Source: Petaurus breviceps papuanus
Taxonomy: Eukaryota; Chordata; Mammalia; Diprotodontia; Petauridae
Assembly (NCBI GenBank): GCA_028583685.1
Contig: JAMXIF010001253.1
Coordinates: 101,212,677-101,276,676, forward strand
Direction of reading: 5' to 3'
DNA length: 64,000 bases
Notes under the pieces: model-generated
What the model saw: the letters and a program-made list of their open reading frames with translations, nothing else
Told to the model about the DNA's origin: nothing
Databases searched by the model: none
Program-made: the position numbers and the translations under genes
In this document: in pieces, positions 20,216 to 30,944 of the stretch
Numbering within the stretch: position 1 is the first letter of the stretch
Layout of the letters: the number at the start of each line of letters is the position of its first letter

Positions 20216-20596
20216 ACATGCTGTGATTTCTGAGCAGCACACCAAGAAGGGCAGCCTTGTCCCATCCTTACCCTCTCTGAGGGTCCTCACTTGAATGCCT
20301 TTCTTCTGACAGATTTATTCCCTGACAGTCCTATAGACCCACTCCACACACTCAGTTGATTCCTACTCTCTCTTCTTTCTCTTACCTGATCTTGTGGACA
20401 GCTGTGGGAACACCCCGTCTTCTTTAGGTTACTTCTCTTCAGCTTCTTAACCTTAACACTTATTCCCCTTCAGATCTATGGAGTTGCCACCCCAGGGGAG
20501 TACAGTCTGAACTTTTTCCCTTGAGCTCACCACCCAGAGAGGAAGAATCCACCTCAGGGGAGGAAGAGTGAGTGACTTAACACATGCTGTCACTAA
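20216..20596. other. Single-copy stretch
   Basis: C/T-rich. Nothing recognised. Confidence 0.4.
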
Positions 20597-20755
20597 AATG
20601 GTTGGATTTAGAGCTGGAAGAGTGCCTTAGAGATAATCCATTCCAAACAACCCACTCTGACTGAGGGAACGGAGATCTAGATAGCTTAACTGACCTGTTG
20701 GATGTCATCCAAAGAACCAGAGGCAGAGCTGGGATTTAAACCAGGGTTCTTCTTT
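20597..20755 (-). mobile_element. MIR/THER-type SINE
   Basis: 'ttggatttagagctggaaga', 'gccttagagataatccattc', 'ggcagagctgggatttaaac'. Confidence 0.65.
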
Positions 20756-20764
20756 ATTTGAAAT

Positions 20765-20862
20765 CAGTCTAGAAAGACAGGCTGAAGTCAGATTATGAAG
20801 GCCTTTAAATGCCAAGCTCAGGAGTTTGGATTTCATCCATTTTGAATGCTCTTCTGCTAAGT
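20765..20862 (-). mobile_element. LINE-2 fragment
   Basis: 'tgaaggcctttaaatgccaa', 'gctcaggagtttggatttca' are antisense to the L2 block 'aaactccttagcctggcatt'. Confidence 0.6.
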
Positions 20863-20979
20863 CATTAGTGATTGCTTATTAGTAATCAGTAGCACTTTTT
20901 TCAAGGTGATCAATCAATAGGATTTCTGCTAATTAAATTTCCCTAAGAAGAAGATAGGTGTGTGGAAATTATAGATTCC

Positions 20980-21089
20980 TCAAACCAGATCTGGAGTTGG
21001 GAGAACCTGAGTTCAAATCTGGCCTCAAACACTTACTAGCTGTGTGAGCCTGGCCAAGTCAACCCCCTTGTCTTAAAAAAAAAAAAAAA
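20980..21089 (+). mobile_element. tRNA-SINE, 5'-truncated, with TSD
   Basis: 'agttgggagaacctgagttc', 'aaatctggcctcaaacactt', 'agctgtgtgagcctggccaa', then A15. Direct repeats gaaattatagattcc (20965-20979) and gaaattacagattcc (21090-21104) differ at one base. Confidence 0.85.
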
Positions 21090-21104
21090 GAAATTACAGA
21101 TTCC

Positions 21105-21529
21105 CATTTCATTGGTTAAGCAAATGGAGGCTATGGGGATTTTCCAAAGAGAGAATAGAGAAAAGTCAGTGAAAAGAAACCTACTTTCTCACTCCTTTTT
21201 TAGTGTGCTTTATCCAACCATGGCACACTCATGCTCGAGTGATCTGGCAGGCTTCCAAATACAACTATAATCACTGAAGAAGTCAAACCTGATCTCCTTA
21301 TTTATTTTCCTGCTTCCTACTGGGTTTCCTGATAGTTTAGTAAATAATCAAATTTAAATTGATTTTGTTTAAATGGAAGGTTTTAAATTAAACTTTCAGT
21401 TCCCAGCAGGGCTTTAATGTGTGATGTTATTTTATTTAGAAGTCAGCACTTCTTCACCTGATCTCTCCACCTCCATGTCAACCATTCCCATTTCAATTCC
21501 CCACTGGCTGTAAAATGGTATGGGAAATC
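21105..21529. other. Single-copy stretch
   Basis: Nothing recognised. Confidence 0.4.
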
Positions 21530-21690
21530 TGGCTGTGTTATACAGGAGCTGAGTAACTTTGGGTAAGTCACTTTACCTCTCTGGGACTCAATTTCTTTCT
21601 CTGTCAAATAAAAGGGTTATATTATATGATCTCCCATTTCTCTTTAAGCTTTAAAGATTTTGATTTTCTGATTCAAATCCTGACTTTTCT
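21530..21690 (+). mobile_element. MIR/THER-type SINE
   Basis: 'gggtaagtcactttacctct', 'actcaatttctttctctgtc', 'atatgatctcccatttctct' then the 'tttaaagattttgattttct' end. Confidence 0.65.
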
Positions 21691-21716
21691 CCAATCACTT
21701 AGCTCACCTGTCCACT

Positions 21717-22180
21717 CATTCATTGATTGATTCATTCAAAAAGCATTTATTAAGTGCCCAGTATGTGTAAAAGGCAAGCCCTACCCTCAGGGCACTTACA
21801 TTCTACCAGGAGACCTTTACAATGATTAGTGAAATATAAGATAATTTGAGGCAGGAGAGAACTCCAGCAGCTAAGGGTGAACAAGGAACCCCTTTCTATA
21901 GGACATGTACTTGAGTTGAACCTTGAGGATCCAAGATTCTAAGACATTCAGGAGAGGTGGGGGAGAGCATCCTAGGTGTGTGGGGCAGCCTATGTATGCA
22001 AAGGCACTGAGGTGGGAGATGGAATGGTGAATTTTGGGGAATAGTAAGTTGATCAGTTTGGCTGGAACATGGAGTGTATGAAAGGTGGTTATATTAAAGT
22101 AGTCTGAAAGTTAGGTGAGATTAGTTTAGAGTCAGACTGTGAAGACATTTAAATGCTAAGCTGAGTCATTGGTGGGACTC
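21717..22180 (-). mobile_element. LINE-2, long 3' segment
   Basis: Antisense L2 tail ('gcatttattaagtgcccagt', 'ctaccctcagggcacttaca') continues through 'gagagcatcctaggtgtgtg', 'caaaggcactgaggtgggag' and 'gaagacatttaaatgctaag', the L2 3' block order read backwards. Confidence 0.75.
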
Positions 22181-22644
22181 TTCCCAAAAAAATAGAGCCA
22201 CTGAAGGTTCTTCTTTTCATCATCATTCTTTTTTCTTTTTCATTTCCCATACCTTTCTTGTTTCCCTTTTCCAGGTGACTTTTGAATTAGACATATTCAA
22301 ATCCCTAGTCCTATTCCCCGATCAGAAAACACTCTCATTGAGGGTTTATGTCCAATGATCTTAAAATCATAGAACAGTCAAGATGACCTTCCTTTAACTG
22401 ATCTTCAAGTACTCTCCTCCCACCCTTCAAACCATACATAGAGATAGAAGAGTTTCCAATTGCCTTCTTCTGCCCTGGTGCGGGGGGGGGGGGGGGAGGG
22501 GGGGAAGCAGCCCAGGCCCCAGGCAGACAGCAGTGATATCAGTAGATACTTTATGAGAGTTGAATCCAAACTTAATGCAGACTGTGACATCTCACTCTTT
22601 TCTCCTTCCAAATTGTCACATTTCCCCACTTGTCATGAAAAATA
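22181..22644. other. Single-copy stretch with a G-run
   Basis: G15 at 22482-22496, one A, then G7. It can form a G-quadruplex and may be polymorphic. No other feature. Confidence 0.5.
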
Positions 22645-22968
22645 CAAAGTTGTCTTAGTTTATATTTTATTCAAATAAAATTAAGAACTTATTTTCTAAA
22701 AATTTCACTTAATTTTCAGTTCCAACTTCTTTCTTCCCACCCCCAACCAATAGAGAAGGCAAGAAAAATAGAATTCAACACAAACATGTACAGTCGTGCA
22801 CAACAAAGTTCCATATTAGCCATGTTCCAAAAGAGAAAAAGAAAAAATAGGAGAAAATATGCTTCAATCTGCACTGAGTCCATTTATTTGCTATCTAGAG
22901 GTGGACATAATTTTTTTCATAATAAGATAATTTTTTCAAAATTGTGGTTGGTCATTATGTTGATCAGA
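22645..22968 (-). mobile_element. L1 3' UTR
   Basis: 'aattttcagttccaacttct', 'ggcaagaaaaatagaattca', 'gccatgttccaaaagagaaa', 'aaaatatgcttcaatctgca', 'ctagaggtggacataatttt' match the end of a marsupial L1 in reverse. Confidence 0.7.
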
Positions 22969-22984
22969 ATCCCAGAGGGGCCTG

Positions 22985-23018
22985 CAGAGTACTTAATAGT
23001 ACTTGATAGTACTTGATA
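22985..23018. repeat. Short tandem repeat, about 10-bp unit x3
   Basis: Units of the form agtacttgat / agtacttaat repeat three times. Confidence 0.7.
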
Positions 23019-23084
23019 ATGAGACAGCCTCCTTGAGTCCCCTGCCACCTTCCTATATCCACAGGGAGGCTCCAGATCACATGC

Positions 23085-23490
23085 CAGTCAAGATCGGAGT
23101 TCAAATGTGACCACTGACACTGAATAGTTGTGTAACCCTGAGCAAATAAACTGCTGCTTGCCTCCATGTCCCCATTGGTAATATGGAGATGATAAGGGCA
23201 CCTACCTCTCAGGGTTATTGTAAGGATCAAATGAGATAAAAATTTCAAAGAGCCTGACACACATGAAGTGCTATATAAACGTTGATTCTTTTTTTTTTTT
23301 TTTAAAGCAATTGGGGTTAAGTAACTTGCTCAAGGTTACACGGCCAGTTATTATTTCTGGGTGTGGTGCTGAGTATCTGAGCCCAGATTTGATCCAGGTC
23401 ATCCCGACACTGGAGCCGATGCTCTTACTCGCTGAGCCACCTGGCCGCCCCAATAAACGTTGATTCTTAATGTCATTATTATTATCAGAA
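23085..23490 (+). mobile_element. MIR-type SINE, split by a young SINE
   Basis: 'ctgacactgaatagttgtgt', 'tggtaatatggagatgataa', 'ctctcagggttattgtaagg', 'gtgctatataaacgttgatt', interrupted at 23291; 'taatgtcattattattatca' follows the insertion. Confidence 0.7.
23291..23452 (-). mobile_element. Young tRNA-SINE with 16-bp perfect TSD
   Basis: Minus-strand monomer of the same family as the second half of the dimer at 8616-8928: 'gcaattggggttaagtaact', 'tgctcaaggttacacggcca', 'gttattatttctgggtgtgg', head end 'gagccacctggccgcccc'. Direct repeat ataaacgttgattctt is identical at 23275-23290 and 23453-23468. Confidence 0.9.
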
Positions 23491-24030
23491 AGATAAAGGA
23501 AAGACTAAAGGAAAAATACTCTCAGGAAGCATGAAGTCCTTGGAGATAATCTACTTGTTACCGATTTAGGAAAAGTACAGTTTCTAACGAATATTTACTG
23601 CAATATTCTTATCAACACAGCATGACCTAAAAGTTTAAGAAAGTCCCATCATCTCCCTTAAACATAAACAACTTCCTCCCCATCCCCCACCTACCCAGCT
23701 CAGATGTTTGCCTAATATGGTATCATTCCTCCCCTAGGTTTCTCCAGTGTTTGTTGACCAGAAGGCAGAGATAAACATGGGTAGATAAAAATTGTCAAGC
23801 TGAGATTTCCTCTTAAGATTCCTTTGAATAGTTACCTAAATTAGTTCACTTAAGTCTCCAAAGTGCTTTTGCCAACCAGATAAGCTTTTGCTTTTTAAGT
23901 TCATATGATCTGCCAAGTTTGCTAGGAAATTGTTAAAATAACTTTTGGCTAAATAACTATTTTATTTTCAGGATATAGTCTAGGCTTAAAAGCCAGCATC
24001 TGACTTATTTTAAGATTATTATAAGCTAAG
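23491..24030. other. Single-copy stretch
   Basis: AT-rich. Nothing recognised. Confidence 0.4.
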
Positions 24031-24034
24031 GTGC

Positions 24035-25510
24035 AGTAGGGTGGTGGTGCAGATTTACACAAACAAATCCAATGCGGCTAATATTAGAAGGGAAATAGTT
24101 AACTGGGGGAAAAATCTTGCCAGCAAATTTCTCTGATAAAGGTTTCATTTTCAAGATATAGAAGGAACTGATTCAAATTTTTAACATCGAGAGCTATTCC
24201 TCAATTGATTAATGGTCTAAGAATATCCAGAAGCAGTTTCCAAGGGAAGAAATCCAAGCTATCCTTAGACATGTAAAAAAAATGCTACAAATCACTAATA
24301 ATTAGAGCAACAGTTCTCCAACATTTTGATCCATTATTGAGGACAGCAAAAAGGTTTTGGCTTATGGGAGTTACACTTATTGACATTTATCTTATTAGAA
24401 ACTAAAACTGAAAATTTCAAAAATATTTAGCAATTTTAAGATAACAATCCATCACATGTTAACCTCACATTTTCATGAAAAATGACTATATATTTTTAAA
24501 AATTACCATTTACTCTGTTGTGACAGATTGTTTTGGCTCAAGTATATGAAGAAAATCTGACCTCAGATATGTAGTTGGAAAAAAGAAAAATATCATAGTA
24601 GGCAAATATATTTTAGGATTATTATGAATAGTTTTGATCTTGTGAACCACCTGAAAAGGATTTAGGGACCTTCAGATTTCCCATACCACACTTGGAGAAC
24701 TAATGAATTGGAAAAATGCAAATTAAGACAACTGTGAGTTTCAATATCGCACCTATTAGATTGACAAAGTTGGCAAAGAAGGAAAATGACAAATGTTGGA
24801 GGGGCTTCTAGAAAACAGGCACTTGGATGCACCATTGGAACTGTGAGCTGATCTAGCTCTTCTGGAAGGCAATTTGGAACTATGCCCCCAACATTGCTAA
24901 CCCATGTATAACCTCTGACCCCCTAGTAAGTCTATATATCAAAGAAATAAGAGAAAGAGGAAAAAGTCCTATATGAACAAGAATATTTATAGAAGCTCCT
25001 TTTGTAGGGGTAGACAACCGGAATCTATGGGAGTTCTCCTAAATTAGAGAATGGTTGAATAAATTATGATATGTGAACACAATAGAATACTATTATGCTG
25101 TAAGATATGGTGAAAGATAGATTCAGATAACCCTGTGGTGACTTGTATGAACTGGTGAAGAATCAAATAAATAGAACAAGAGGAACAATTTATACTATAA
25201 CATATACTATATACTATAATATATCCTTTTGTAAAAATGGACAATTTTGAGAGACTTAAGAATTTTGATCAATGAAATGATCTGCCATAATTGTGTTTGA
25301 GGGGGAAGCTTGCTCTACTCACATCTTGACAGAGAGGGGGTACGCTCAGGGTGCAGAATGAGACACACACATATGTACATATATATACATATACACACAT
25401 ATTTGTCGTGGCCAATGTGGGTATTTGTTTTGCTTGACTGTATATTTGGGTTGTTTTCTTTGGGAGGAAGAACCTGAAAACTTGATAATTGAAAAAAATA
25501 AAGTGAGGGG
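24035..25510 (+). mobile_element. L1 ORF2 3' end and 3' UTR, split by a hAT element
   Basis: Sense L1: 'ttagaagggaaatagttaac', 'tctctgataaaggtttcatt', 'aatcactaataattaga', then after the insertion 'aatgcaaattaagacaactg', 'ggaggggcttctagaaaaca', 'atttatagaagctccttttg', 'gagaatggttgaataaatta', 'gaatactattatgctgtaag'. It ends in an L1-like 3' UTR near 25500. It corresponds to the ORF2p C-terminal part. Old and without an open frame. Confidence 0.8.
24308..24705 (+). mobile_element. hAT-type element nested in L1
   Basis: 398 bp with ends caacagttctcc … ggagaactaatg. Inside: 'attgaggacagcaaaaaggt', 'ttgacatttatcttattaga', 'aactaaaactgaaaatttca', 'acacttggagaacta', as in a mammal-wide non-autonomous hAT. 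Flanks aattagag (24300-24307) and aattggaa (24706-24713) match 6/8, and the L1 reads on across them. Same family as 62880-63605, which lies in the opposite direction. Confidence 0.75.
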
Positions 25511-25649
25511 AACTTTGCTTTACACTAAAGCCTCTTTAATGCCATTCTATAGCTTAGAATTTAAAAGCAGAATCATTGCTATCGTTTGGAATATATACTA
25601 GATATATTTCCATTTCAACAAACCCTTTTTCAACTCTCCTTAGGTACAG
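25511..25649. other. Single-copy stretch
   Basis: Nothing recognised. Confidence 0.35.
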
Positions 25650-25905
25650 AACTATGAAAGAAGCTGGATGTGATAAGTTTGGTTAAGACAAGGCTCCTCC
25701 CTTCATGCAATTTACAGTCTAGTGGGAGTTTGACACGATCATAGATCTGATAATATGCAATATCATACGATAAGCACATTAGAAAGGTTCAGCAGTAAGC
25801 ACTAGGTGAAGTCCAATGAGGAAGGTTGTTATTGATGGCGGGATCAGGGCAAGCTTATTGGAAGGTATGATATCTGAAATGGGCTTTGAGAAATGGATAG
25901 TAAAT
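25650..25905 (-). mobile_element. LINE-2 fragment
   Basis: 'ctcccttcatgcaatttaca', 'gtctagtgggagtttgacac', 'agcttattggaaggtatgat' are antisense to the L2 3' region. Diverged. Confidence 0.5.
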
Positions 25906-26063
25906 CAACAGGCAATAAAGGGTAAAAAAGGATCCCAAAGACTTTCAGATTTGAACCTTGGTTAGGGGGGAGGGAGCAGCAGCATGGAGAAGATTTGATC
26001 ATCATTAAACATCCAAAGGTTCAAAGGAAGAAGGTTGGACCAAGACTGACAGTGACTTCCCAT

Positions 26064-26318
26064 TGTAGTTATTCAGTCTTTTAGTTATGTCTCACTCTCC
26101 ACGACTCCATTTGGAGTTTCCTTGGCAAAGATACTGGACTAGTTTGCCATTTCCTTCTTCACCTCATTTTACAGATGAGGGAACTGAGGCAAGTGGGGTT
26201 AAGTAACTTGCCCAAGGTCACACATCTAATAAAGTGTCTGAGGCCACATTTGAACTCAGGGATATGAGTCTTTCTGACCCAGGCCCGGCACTCTATCCAC
26301 TGTGCCACCTAGCTGCTC
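26064..26318 (-). mobile_element. MAR1-type SINE with 9-bp TSD
   Basis: 'ttttagttatgtctcactct', 'ttggcaaagatactggacta', 'acagatgagggaactgaggc', 'atccactgtgccacctagct'. acttcccat repeats at 26055-26063 and 26319-26327. Confidence 0.85.
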
Positions 26319-26344
26319 ACTTCCCATCATACAACAGGATAAAA

Positions 26345-26560
26345 TAACAATAAAGTCTATCGCTTATATAGAGCTTTAAGGTTTATAAAACTCTTTATAT
26401 GTGTTATTTCATTTGATCCTCATAATAGCTCATTTTACAGGTGAGCAAACTGAAACCAAGAAAAGTTAAATGTCATTACCAGAATCAGAAGTGTCTGAGA
26501 CAGAACTGGAACTCAAGTCTTGTGCTAAATCTGGCACAGAACCACTATTGCATCTTAGCT
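26345..26560 (-). mobile_element. MIR-type SINE
   Basis: 'atatagagctttaaggttta', 'gttatttcatttgatcctca', 'attttacaggtgagcaaact', 'gacagaactggaactcaagt'. Confidence 0.7.
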
Positions 26561-26567
26561 GCTACTT

Positions 26568-27428
26568 TAAACTATGAACTCCTTAGCCTGGCACTTAAGT
26601 TCTTTCACATTCTGGCTCTCGTGGACTTTCCAGCTGGATTTCATCATGATTTCCATTCACAAACTCTACTTCCCAGCAGTACTGTTTCCCGAAGGTGGCT
26701 CTCCATTTATTACTTCAGCGAATTTGTCACTCTTGGAATGCACTCCCTCCCCATTGCTACCCCCTCAGCACCCTAGTCTTCTCGGGGAGGTAGGTCCGGT
26801 GCTGGCTTCTTTGTAAAACCCTCTCTGATAACCACTGGGAATTAGTCCCTCTCTCCCTTAGCCATTTTCCTTGTGCTTTACTTGACTTGGAAACACGTTC
26901 TATCTCTTTGATAAAAGGTAAGCTCCTTCAGGGCAGGGAGTGCTTTCCTTGTATCTAAATAAACCCAGCACCTAGTACGGTGCCTTGCTGAGAATACAGC
27001 TATCCCTTCCACATTTGGACTTCCCCCATTGCAATTTTGATATATTTCTGATCAGCATAAGAAATTAAATGGGAATTTTGGGGGAGTTTTGTGGAAGTTG
27101 CAGATGACACATGACAGAAAAAAATCAGTAACTCAGAAATGCATAAAATACATGTATAATTGTATAATTTGCATAATTTAATGACATAATTGTATAATAT
27201 CAACCCAAATTTCACAATAAAGTACTATAAATACCCCATAAAAGAAAAAGAAAAATTCAGACTTCTCGGGTATGGAGGAGGGGCCAAAAAACTTTACATG
27301 GATTTTCCAGATTGCTGGGGGGGGGGGTGGACCATGCCCCCAATCCTCCTACCCTCAATGTGGAAGGGATAACTATACACCCTTAATATATATTTACTGA
27401 AATGAATTGTTGAATTGAATTGAATTTT
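26568..27428 (+). mobile_element. LINE-2 3' end, split by a Tigger MITE
   Basis: 'gaactccttagcctggcact', 'tcttggaatgcactccctcc', 'taagctccttcagggcaggg', 'agcacctagtacggtgcctt' runs to 26994; the tail 'cccttaatatatatttactg' with TGAAT repeats resumes at 27378. Confidence 0.8.
26997..27375 (+). mobile_element. Tigger-like MITE, copy 2, nested in L2 tail
   Basis: 379 bp. Left end cagctatcccttccaca, right end tgtggaagggataacta (inverted), TA on each side (26995-26996, 27376-27377). Body: 'gatatatttctgatcagcat', 'gcagatgacacatgacagaa', 'cccaaatttcacaataaagt', 'agaaaaattcagacttctcg'. Contains G11 at 27317-27327. No transposase. Confidence 0.8.
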
Positions 27429-27454
27429 TTTTTGTAACCTCCTCATAGCAGCTC

Positions 27455-27662
27455 CTAAAATCAAAGAATATTATATCCTCAAGGAACGTTAGGGAACATC
27501 TAGTTCAACCACTACCACCCTTTCCGCCACACACATTTTACAGATGGAGAAACTGAGACCCTGGAGGGGAAAAGCAACTTTCGTAAGACCACACAGAAAG
27601 TCAGTGGCAGACAGAATTCAAACCAGGACCTGAGCCTACAGTTTCTTAGTCCAATACCTTCG
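27455..27662 (-). mobile_element. MIR/THER-type SINE
   Basis: 'gttagggaacatctagttca', 'cattttacagatggagaaac', 'gtaagaccacacagaaagtc', 'cagaattcaaaccaggacct'. Confidence 0.65.
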
Positions 27663-27678
27663 CCCCCCCCCCCCCCCC
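27663..27678. repeat. C16 homopolymer
   Basis: Sixteen Cs followed by T-rich sequence. Length is likely variable or uncertain. Confidence 0.9.
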
Positions 27679-27690
27679 ATTTTTTTTCCT

Positions 27691-28195
27691 GCACCTACTG
27701 GCTGTTCAGTAAGCACCCAGGCCCAACCAGCTACTCTGATCTGCAGCCAGAAATCTGGGACAGACAAGCTCATCTGCTCACCTCTCTTGAACCGTCTCCT
27801 CTCAGCAATGCAGCAGCTGTTGGAATCAAGTGAAGGGCTTTGGGGAGCTGCTATGCAATTTCACACCAGGATGTGAGCTGTATTTGTGTTCTGGGTTCTT
27901 ATCATAAATTTGCAAAGTTTCAAAGTCCCCCTCCCCTGCTCCCCCCCCAGGAGATTATTTTGCCCTCAGCCATGCATAAAGTCTGATAGGAACTGGTCTG
28001 GACCATCCCTTGGAAAATGGCTGGAGATAGTTTAGAGATTAGAAACTCTTCATTCATTGGCTGCTATTAAGAGCAGAACAATTTCAAGTACAAAGCTGTG
28101 CCTTCCCTGGGGTTTCAATAATTCCTTCTACCAATTACAATGCTTTCTTGAGCTTAACTAATTAATCTTTACTATATACCTGAGAGATGGAGTTA
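27691..28195. other. Single-copy stretch, possible conserved non-coding DNA
   Basis: No repeat. Balanced composition with homeobox-like 'ctaactaattaatct' near 28155. No exon call. Confidence 0.35.
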
Positions 28196-28199
28196 AAGA

Positions 28200-28325
28200 T
28201 AATACTTCACTCTCGTATAGCACTTCTTATCCAAGGATTACTAACATTTATTCATTAATCTCTCATAACAGCCCTAAAAAGCATGGAGATGACATAAAGA
28301 AATGATCACTACCATTTTAGAGAAT
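28200..28325 (-). mobile_element. MIR fragment
   Basis: 'cgtatagcacttcttatcca' … 'attaatctctcataacagcc' … 'accattttagagaataagga'. Confidence 0.5.
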
Positions 28326-28491
28326 AAGGATTGTAAAACAAAAATCTCAACCAACCTAGGGCAAAGCAAAAGTCCCTGATGGATTCAAGGACACCTGAGT
28401 ACATGTGAATGATGAAGATATGAAGAAAATCATTCTGTGTATTCTGTACCCAAAGGGTAGAAACTTCAAGTAAGTTTGCTGCCTTCCCTGA

Positions 28492-28692
28492 GTCATGGAT
28501 TTAGAAGTAGAAAGTATCTTAGAGATCATCCCATCCAGCTGCCTCATTTTACAGATGGGTAGATTGAGGCACGGAGAAGTTAAATGTCTTGTCCAAGGTG
28601 GTTCAGATACTAAGCAACAGAGAAAGGAGTGGTATCCAGGTCCTCAGACACAAAATTCAGCATCTACTCCTCCACACTGCCAACTCTTTCTC
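28492..28692 (-). mobile_element. MIR/THER-type SINE
   Basis: 'tggatttagaagtagaaagt', 'tagagatcatcccatccagc', 'tcattttacagatgggtaga', 'ttgtccaaggtggttcagat'. Confidence 0.7.
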
Positions 28693-28704
28693 CTGTGTCT
28701 TGGC

Positions 28705-29290
28705 TAAAATACATTTTATTGAACATTTCCAACCTTTCACAATTTGGCACCAATCTATCTTTTGCAATTGATTTCACATTAGCCCTTCTACTGTATTTCA
28801 TGTTCCAGCCAAGGTGGCCTAGTGGCTTGCCGTAGTCAAATTCTTTCTCTTGTCTCCTCCTTGCCTTTGCAGAGGCATGCCTCATGTTTCCATTATCTTC
28901 TCTTAGAATCCTTAACTCCATTCAAGGTTGGGCTCAGAAACCACCTCCTATCTAAGGCTACCAATTGTAAATGCTGCCCCCTATATTTAAAAAAAAATGT
29001 CATTTATATTGACTTATCTGGGTTCGTATCTTTTCTATTCCTTGAGGAAAGGATCAAGAACTGGACCAGGGGTGGGGAACCTGCAGCCTTGCCCTTGAAG
29101 ATCTGTGGCCTTGAGGCCACAGGTTCCCCACCCCTGAACAGGATGCTTCAAGGTTCCTTGAGGACAGGGTTCTCCAAGGACGGGGATGTTTTGTCTTTGA
29201 AACCCCAAACTATAATAGTTTGTATGTAGTATATAGTACAACTAGTATATAGTTGTAAGTGCTTACTGAATGCTTGGGATTGAATCAAAT
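28705..29290 (+). mobile_element. LINE-2 3' region, split by a 70-bp hAT mini-element
   Basis: 'caacctttcacaatttggca', 'cctccttgcctttgcagagg', 'actccattcaaggttgggct' up to 29066; the L2 tail resumes at 29137 with 'ttccttgaggacagggttct' and 'gtaagtgcttactgaatgct'. Confidence 0.65.
29067..29136. mobile_element. 70-bp hAT-like mini-element with perfect 17-bp TIRs
   Basis: CAGGGGTGGGGAACCTG (29067-29083) and its exact inverse at 29120-29136 enclose 36 bp. Flanks aactggac (29059-29066) and aacaggat (29137-29144) match 6/8, fitting a hAT 8-bp target duplication. It sits inside L2. The TIR matches both arms of the 37-bp element at 768-804. Confidence 0.75.
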
Positions 29291-29294
29291 TATT

Positions 29295-30390
29295 CACGGT
29301 TCCTTTATTTGTGAAGATATTCAAGAGGAGGTTCCCAGGGGCAATCCAACCTTGTGACTCATGTAGGAGATTACTAGGGAAAGCTGGCTTTCTGTTACCT
29401 TGCCTATATATGTCCGCATGCTCTAAATACTGTCTCCTTCAGTCAACCACGTTGCCTGGTTGGGACAAATTTCCATTTTTTGCTTCAGGTAAAGGCTTTG
29501 ATATCTGAAATACGGCCAATCTTCAAGTGTTACAGAGAGAATGGAGCACAAGAGAGACATTTGCAACAGAAGACTATTAATGGTGTCGGAAGTTGGGTGG
29601 AGAGAAAACTGTAGAGGAGAAATCTCTTCCCCACAAGCTGGGGAATTGGTATTTAGAGTAAAACAAAGACTAGAGTAGTCTCCATGCTCTGGCCTGATGA
29701 TAGGTTTGCCATGATTCCTCTTTATTTCCCTCACTAGATAACGGCTCTCAGGAGACAGCATCCATTTAAAGGACAATGAACCACTATTTATATAAACGCC
29801 TGTCAGAGAAATTCTCCAAACAATTGCAAATATTGACGAGTGTACAACAGATTAATTTTGCTTCGCTCCCATCTTCTCTAGGAACAGACAGCCTTATTGA
29901 GCGTAGTGGCTCTCTTAACAACTGTATTCTCCCAGGTTTCATCAGGCATTCTGTATACAAGGGGCCTTTGACAACAATAAAAGAAACACTAATAGTCACT
30001 TCTGAGACAGATCTGCCGCCTTAATAATGACCAAGCAGTTGCATAATGCTTTCGCCTCTCTGCCTGAGATTATCCATGCAAACAAAACCCCCACAATGCT
30101 GTCAGATTTGTTGGTTCCCTTTCTTACCAAATAGCTTTAGTGGTAAAGCATGGGGCTTTGCTTGGAATGACAGGAGAGGTAGTGGGCCTCAGATTGCCCC
30201 GGTGTAAAGGCCAAGAATGTCAAGTATCTGATCGCAAATGGTGTCAGATATCAGATCTGTAACTAGGTGGGAGAGACTAGGGCTTAGACAGTGTCAAAAA
30301 TTGAGTAATGCTTTTAAAATACTAAGCAATTACAAATGTGTTAAATTTCCATTTCCATAGTATTTTCTCTCCTCTAGTACTACCAAAACT
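29295..30390. other. 1.1-kb repeat-free stretch; candidate regulatory element
   Basis: The longest stretch here with no repeat trace and high complexity. Dense AT-core motifs: 'caaacaattgcaaat' (SOX/POU-like, near 29818), 'cagattaattttgc' (homeobox-like, near 29848), 'gttgcataatgc' (POU-like, near 30038). Open frames up to 117 codons (29423-29776, minus) lack recognised domains, so I do not call a gene. Confidence 0.35.
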
Positions 30391-30393
30391 AGT

Positions 30394-30725
30394 TAGCCAG
30401 TCAGTCAATAAATAATCAAACGGTCTTTATTAAGAATCTACTACCAATCAGGCACTTTGTTCAGCCCTGGGAATATAAAGAAAGACAGCTCACAGCTGTC
30501 TAGTGGGGAGACAACCTGTATGGAAGCAGAACTTATACAGGGCATCCTAGAGGTGATTTCAGAGGGAAAGCACTAGCATTGGGGCAGGATGATAAAGGCA
30601 TCTTGAAGAAGTTGAAAATTGAACTGAGATTTGAGGGAAGCCAGGAAAACCAGGCAGTGAAGAGAAGAGCATTCTAGGCATGGAAGAAAGCCACTGAAAA
30701 TGCCTGGAGCTGGGAGATGGAGTTA
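30394..30725 (-). mobile_element. LINE-2 3' end
   Basis: 'ggtctttattaagaatctac', 'atcaggcactttgttcagcc', 'tgagatttgagggaagccag', 'agcattctaggcatggaaga' are antisense L2. Confidence 0.7.
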
Positions 30726-30944
30726 GCAAAAATAATTAAACTAGCAAGTTACCAGATAGCACACTTCCTTCATACCTCTGCCAAGAATAAACGCCAGGTA
30801 AACTATTTCCCTGTTCCACCAGGTTCTTCCCCAGAAAATCACCATCCTAGTGGTGGTCTCAGAGTGCTGGGCTCTTTTTTCTAGTGGAAGATTTGGGGGC
30901 AAGTTTGGTACTACCCACCCTTGGTGTCATTTTGCGCTTTTTGT
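30726..30944. other. Single-copy stretch
   Basis: Nothing recognised. Confidence 0.35.

Noticed and set aside
28822-29229. 135-codon plus-strand frame
   Set aside because: Runs through L2 and the hAT mini-element; no recognised domain.
29423-29776. 117-codon minus-strand frame in the repeat-free block
   Set aside because: Low-complexity start, no domain, and the opposite strand is also open nearby; kept only as possible regulatory DNA.
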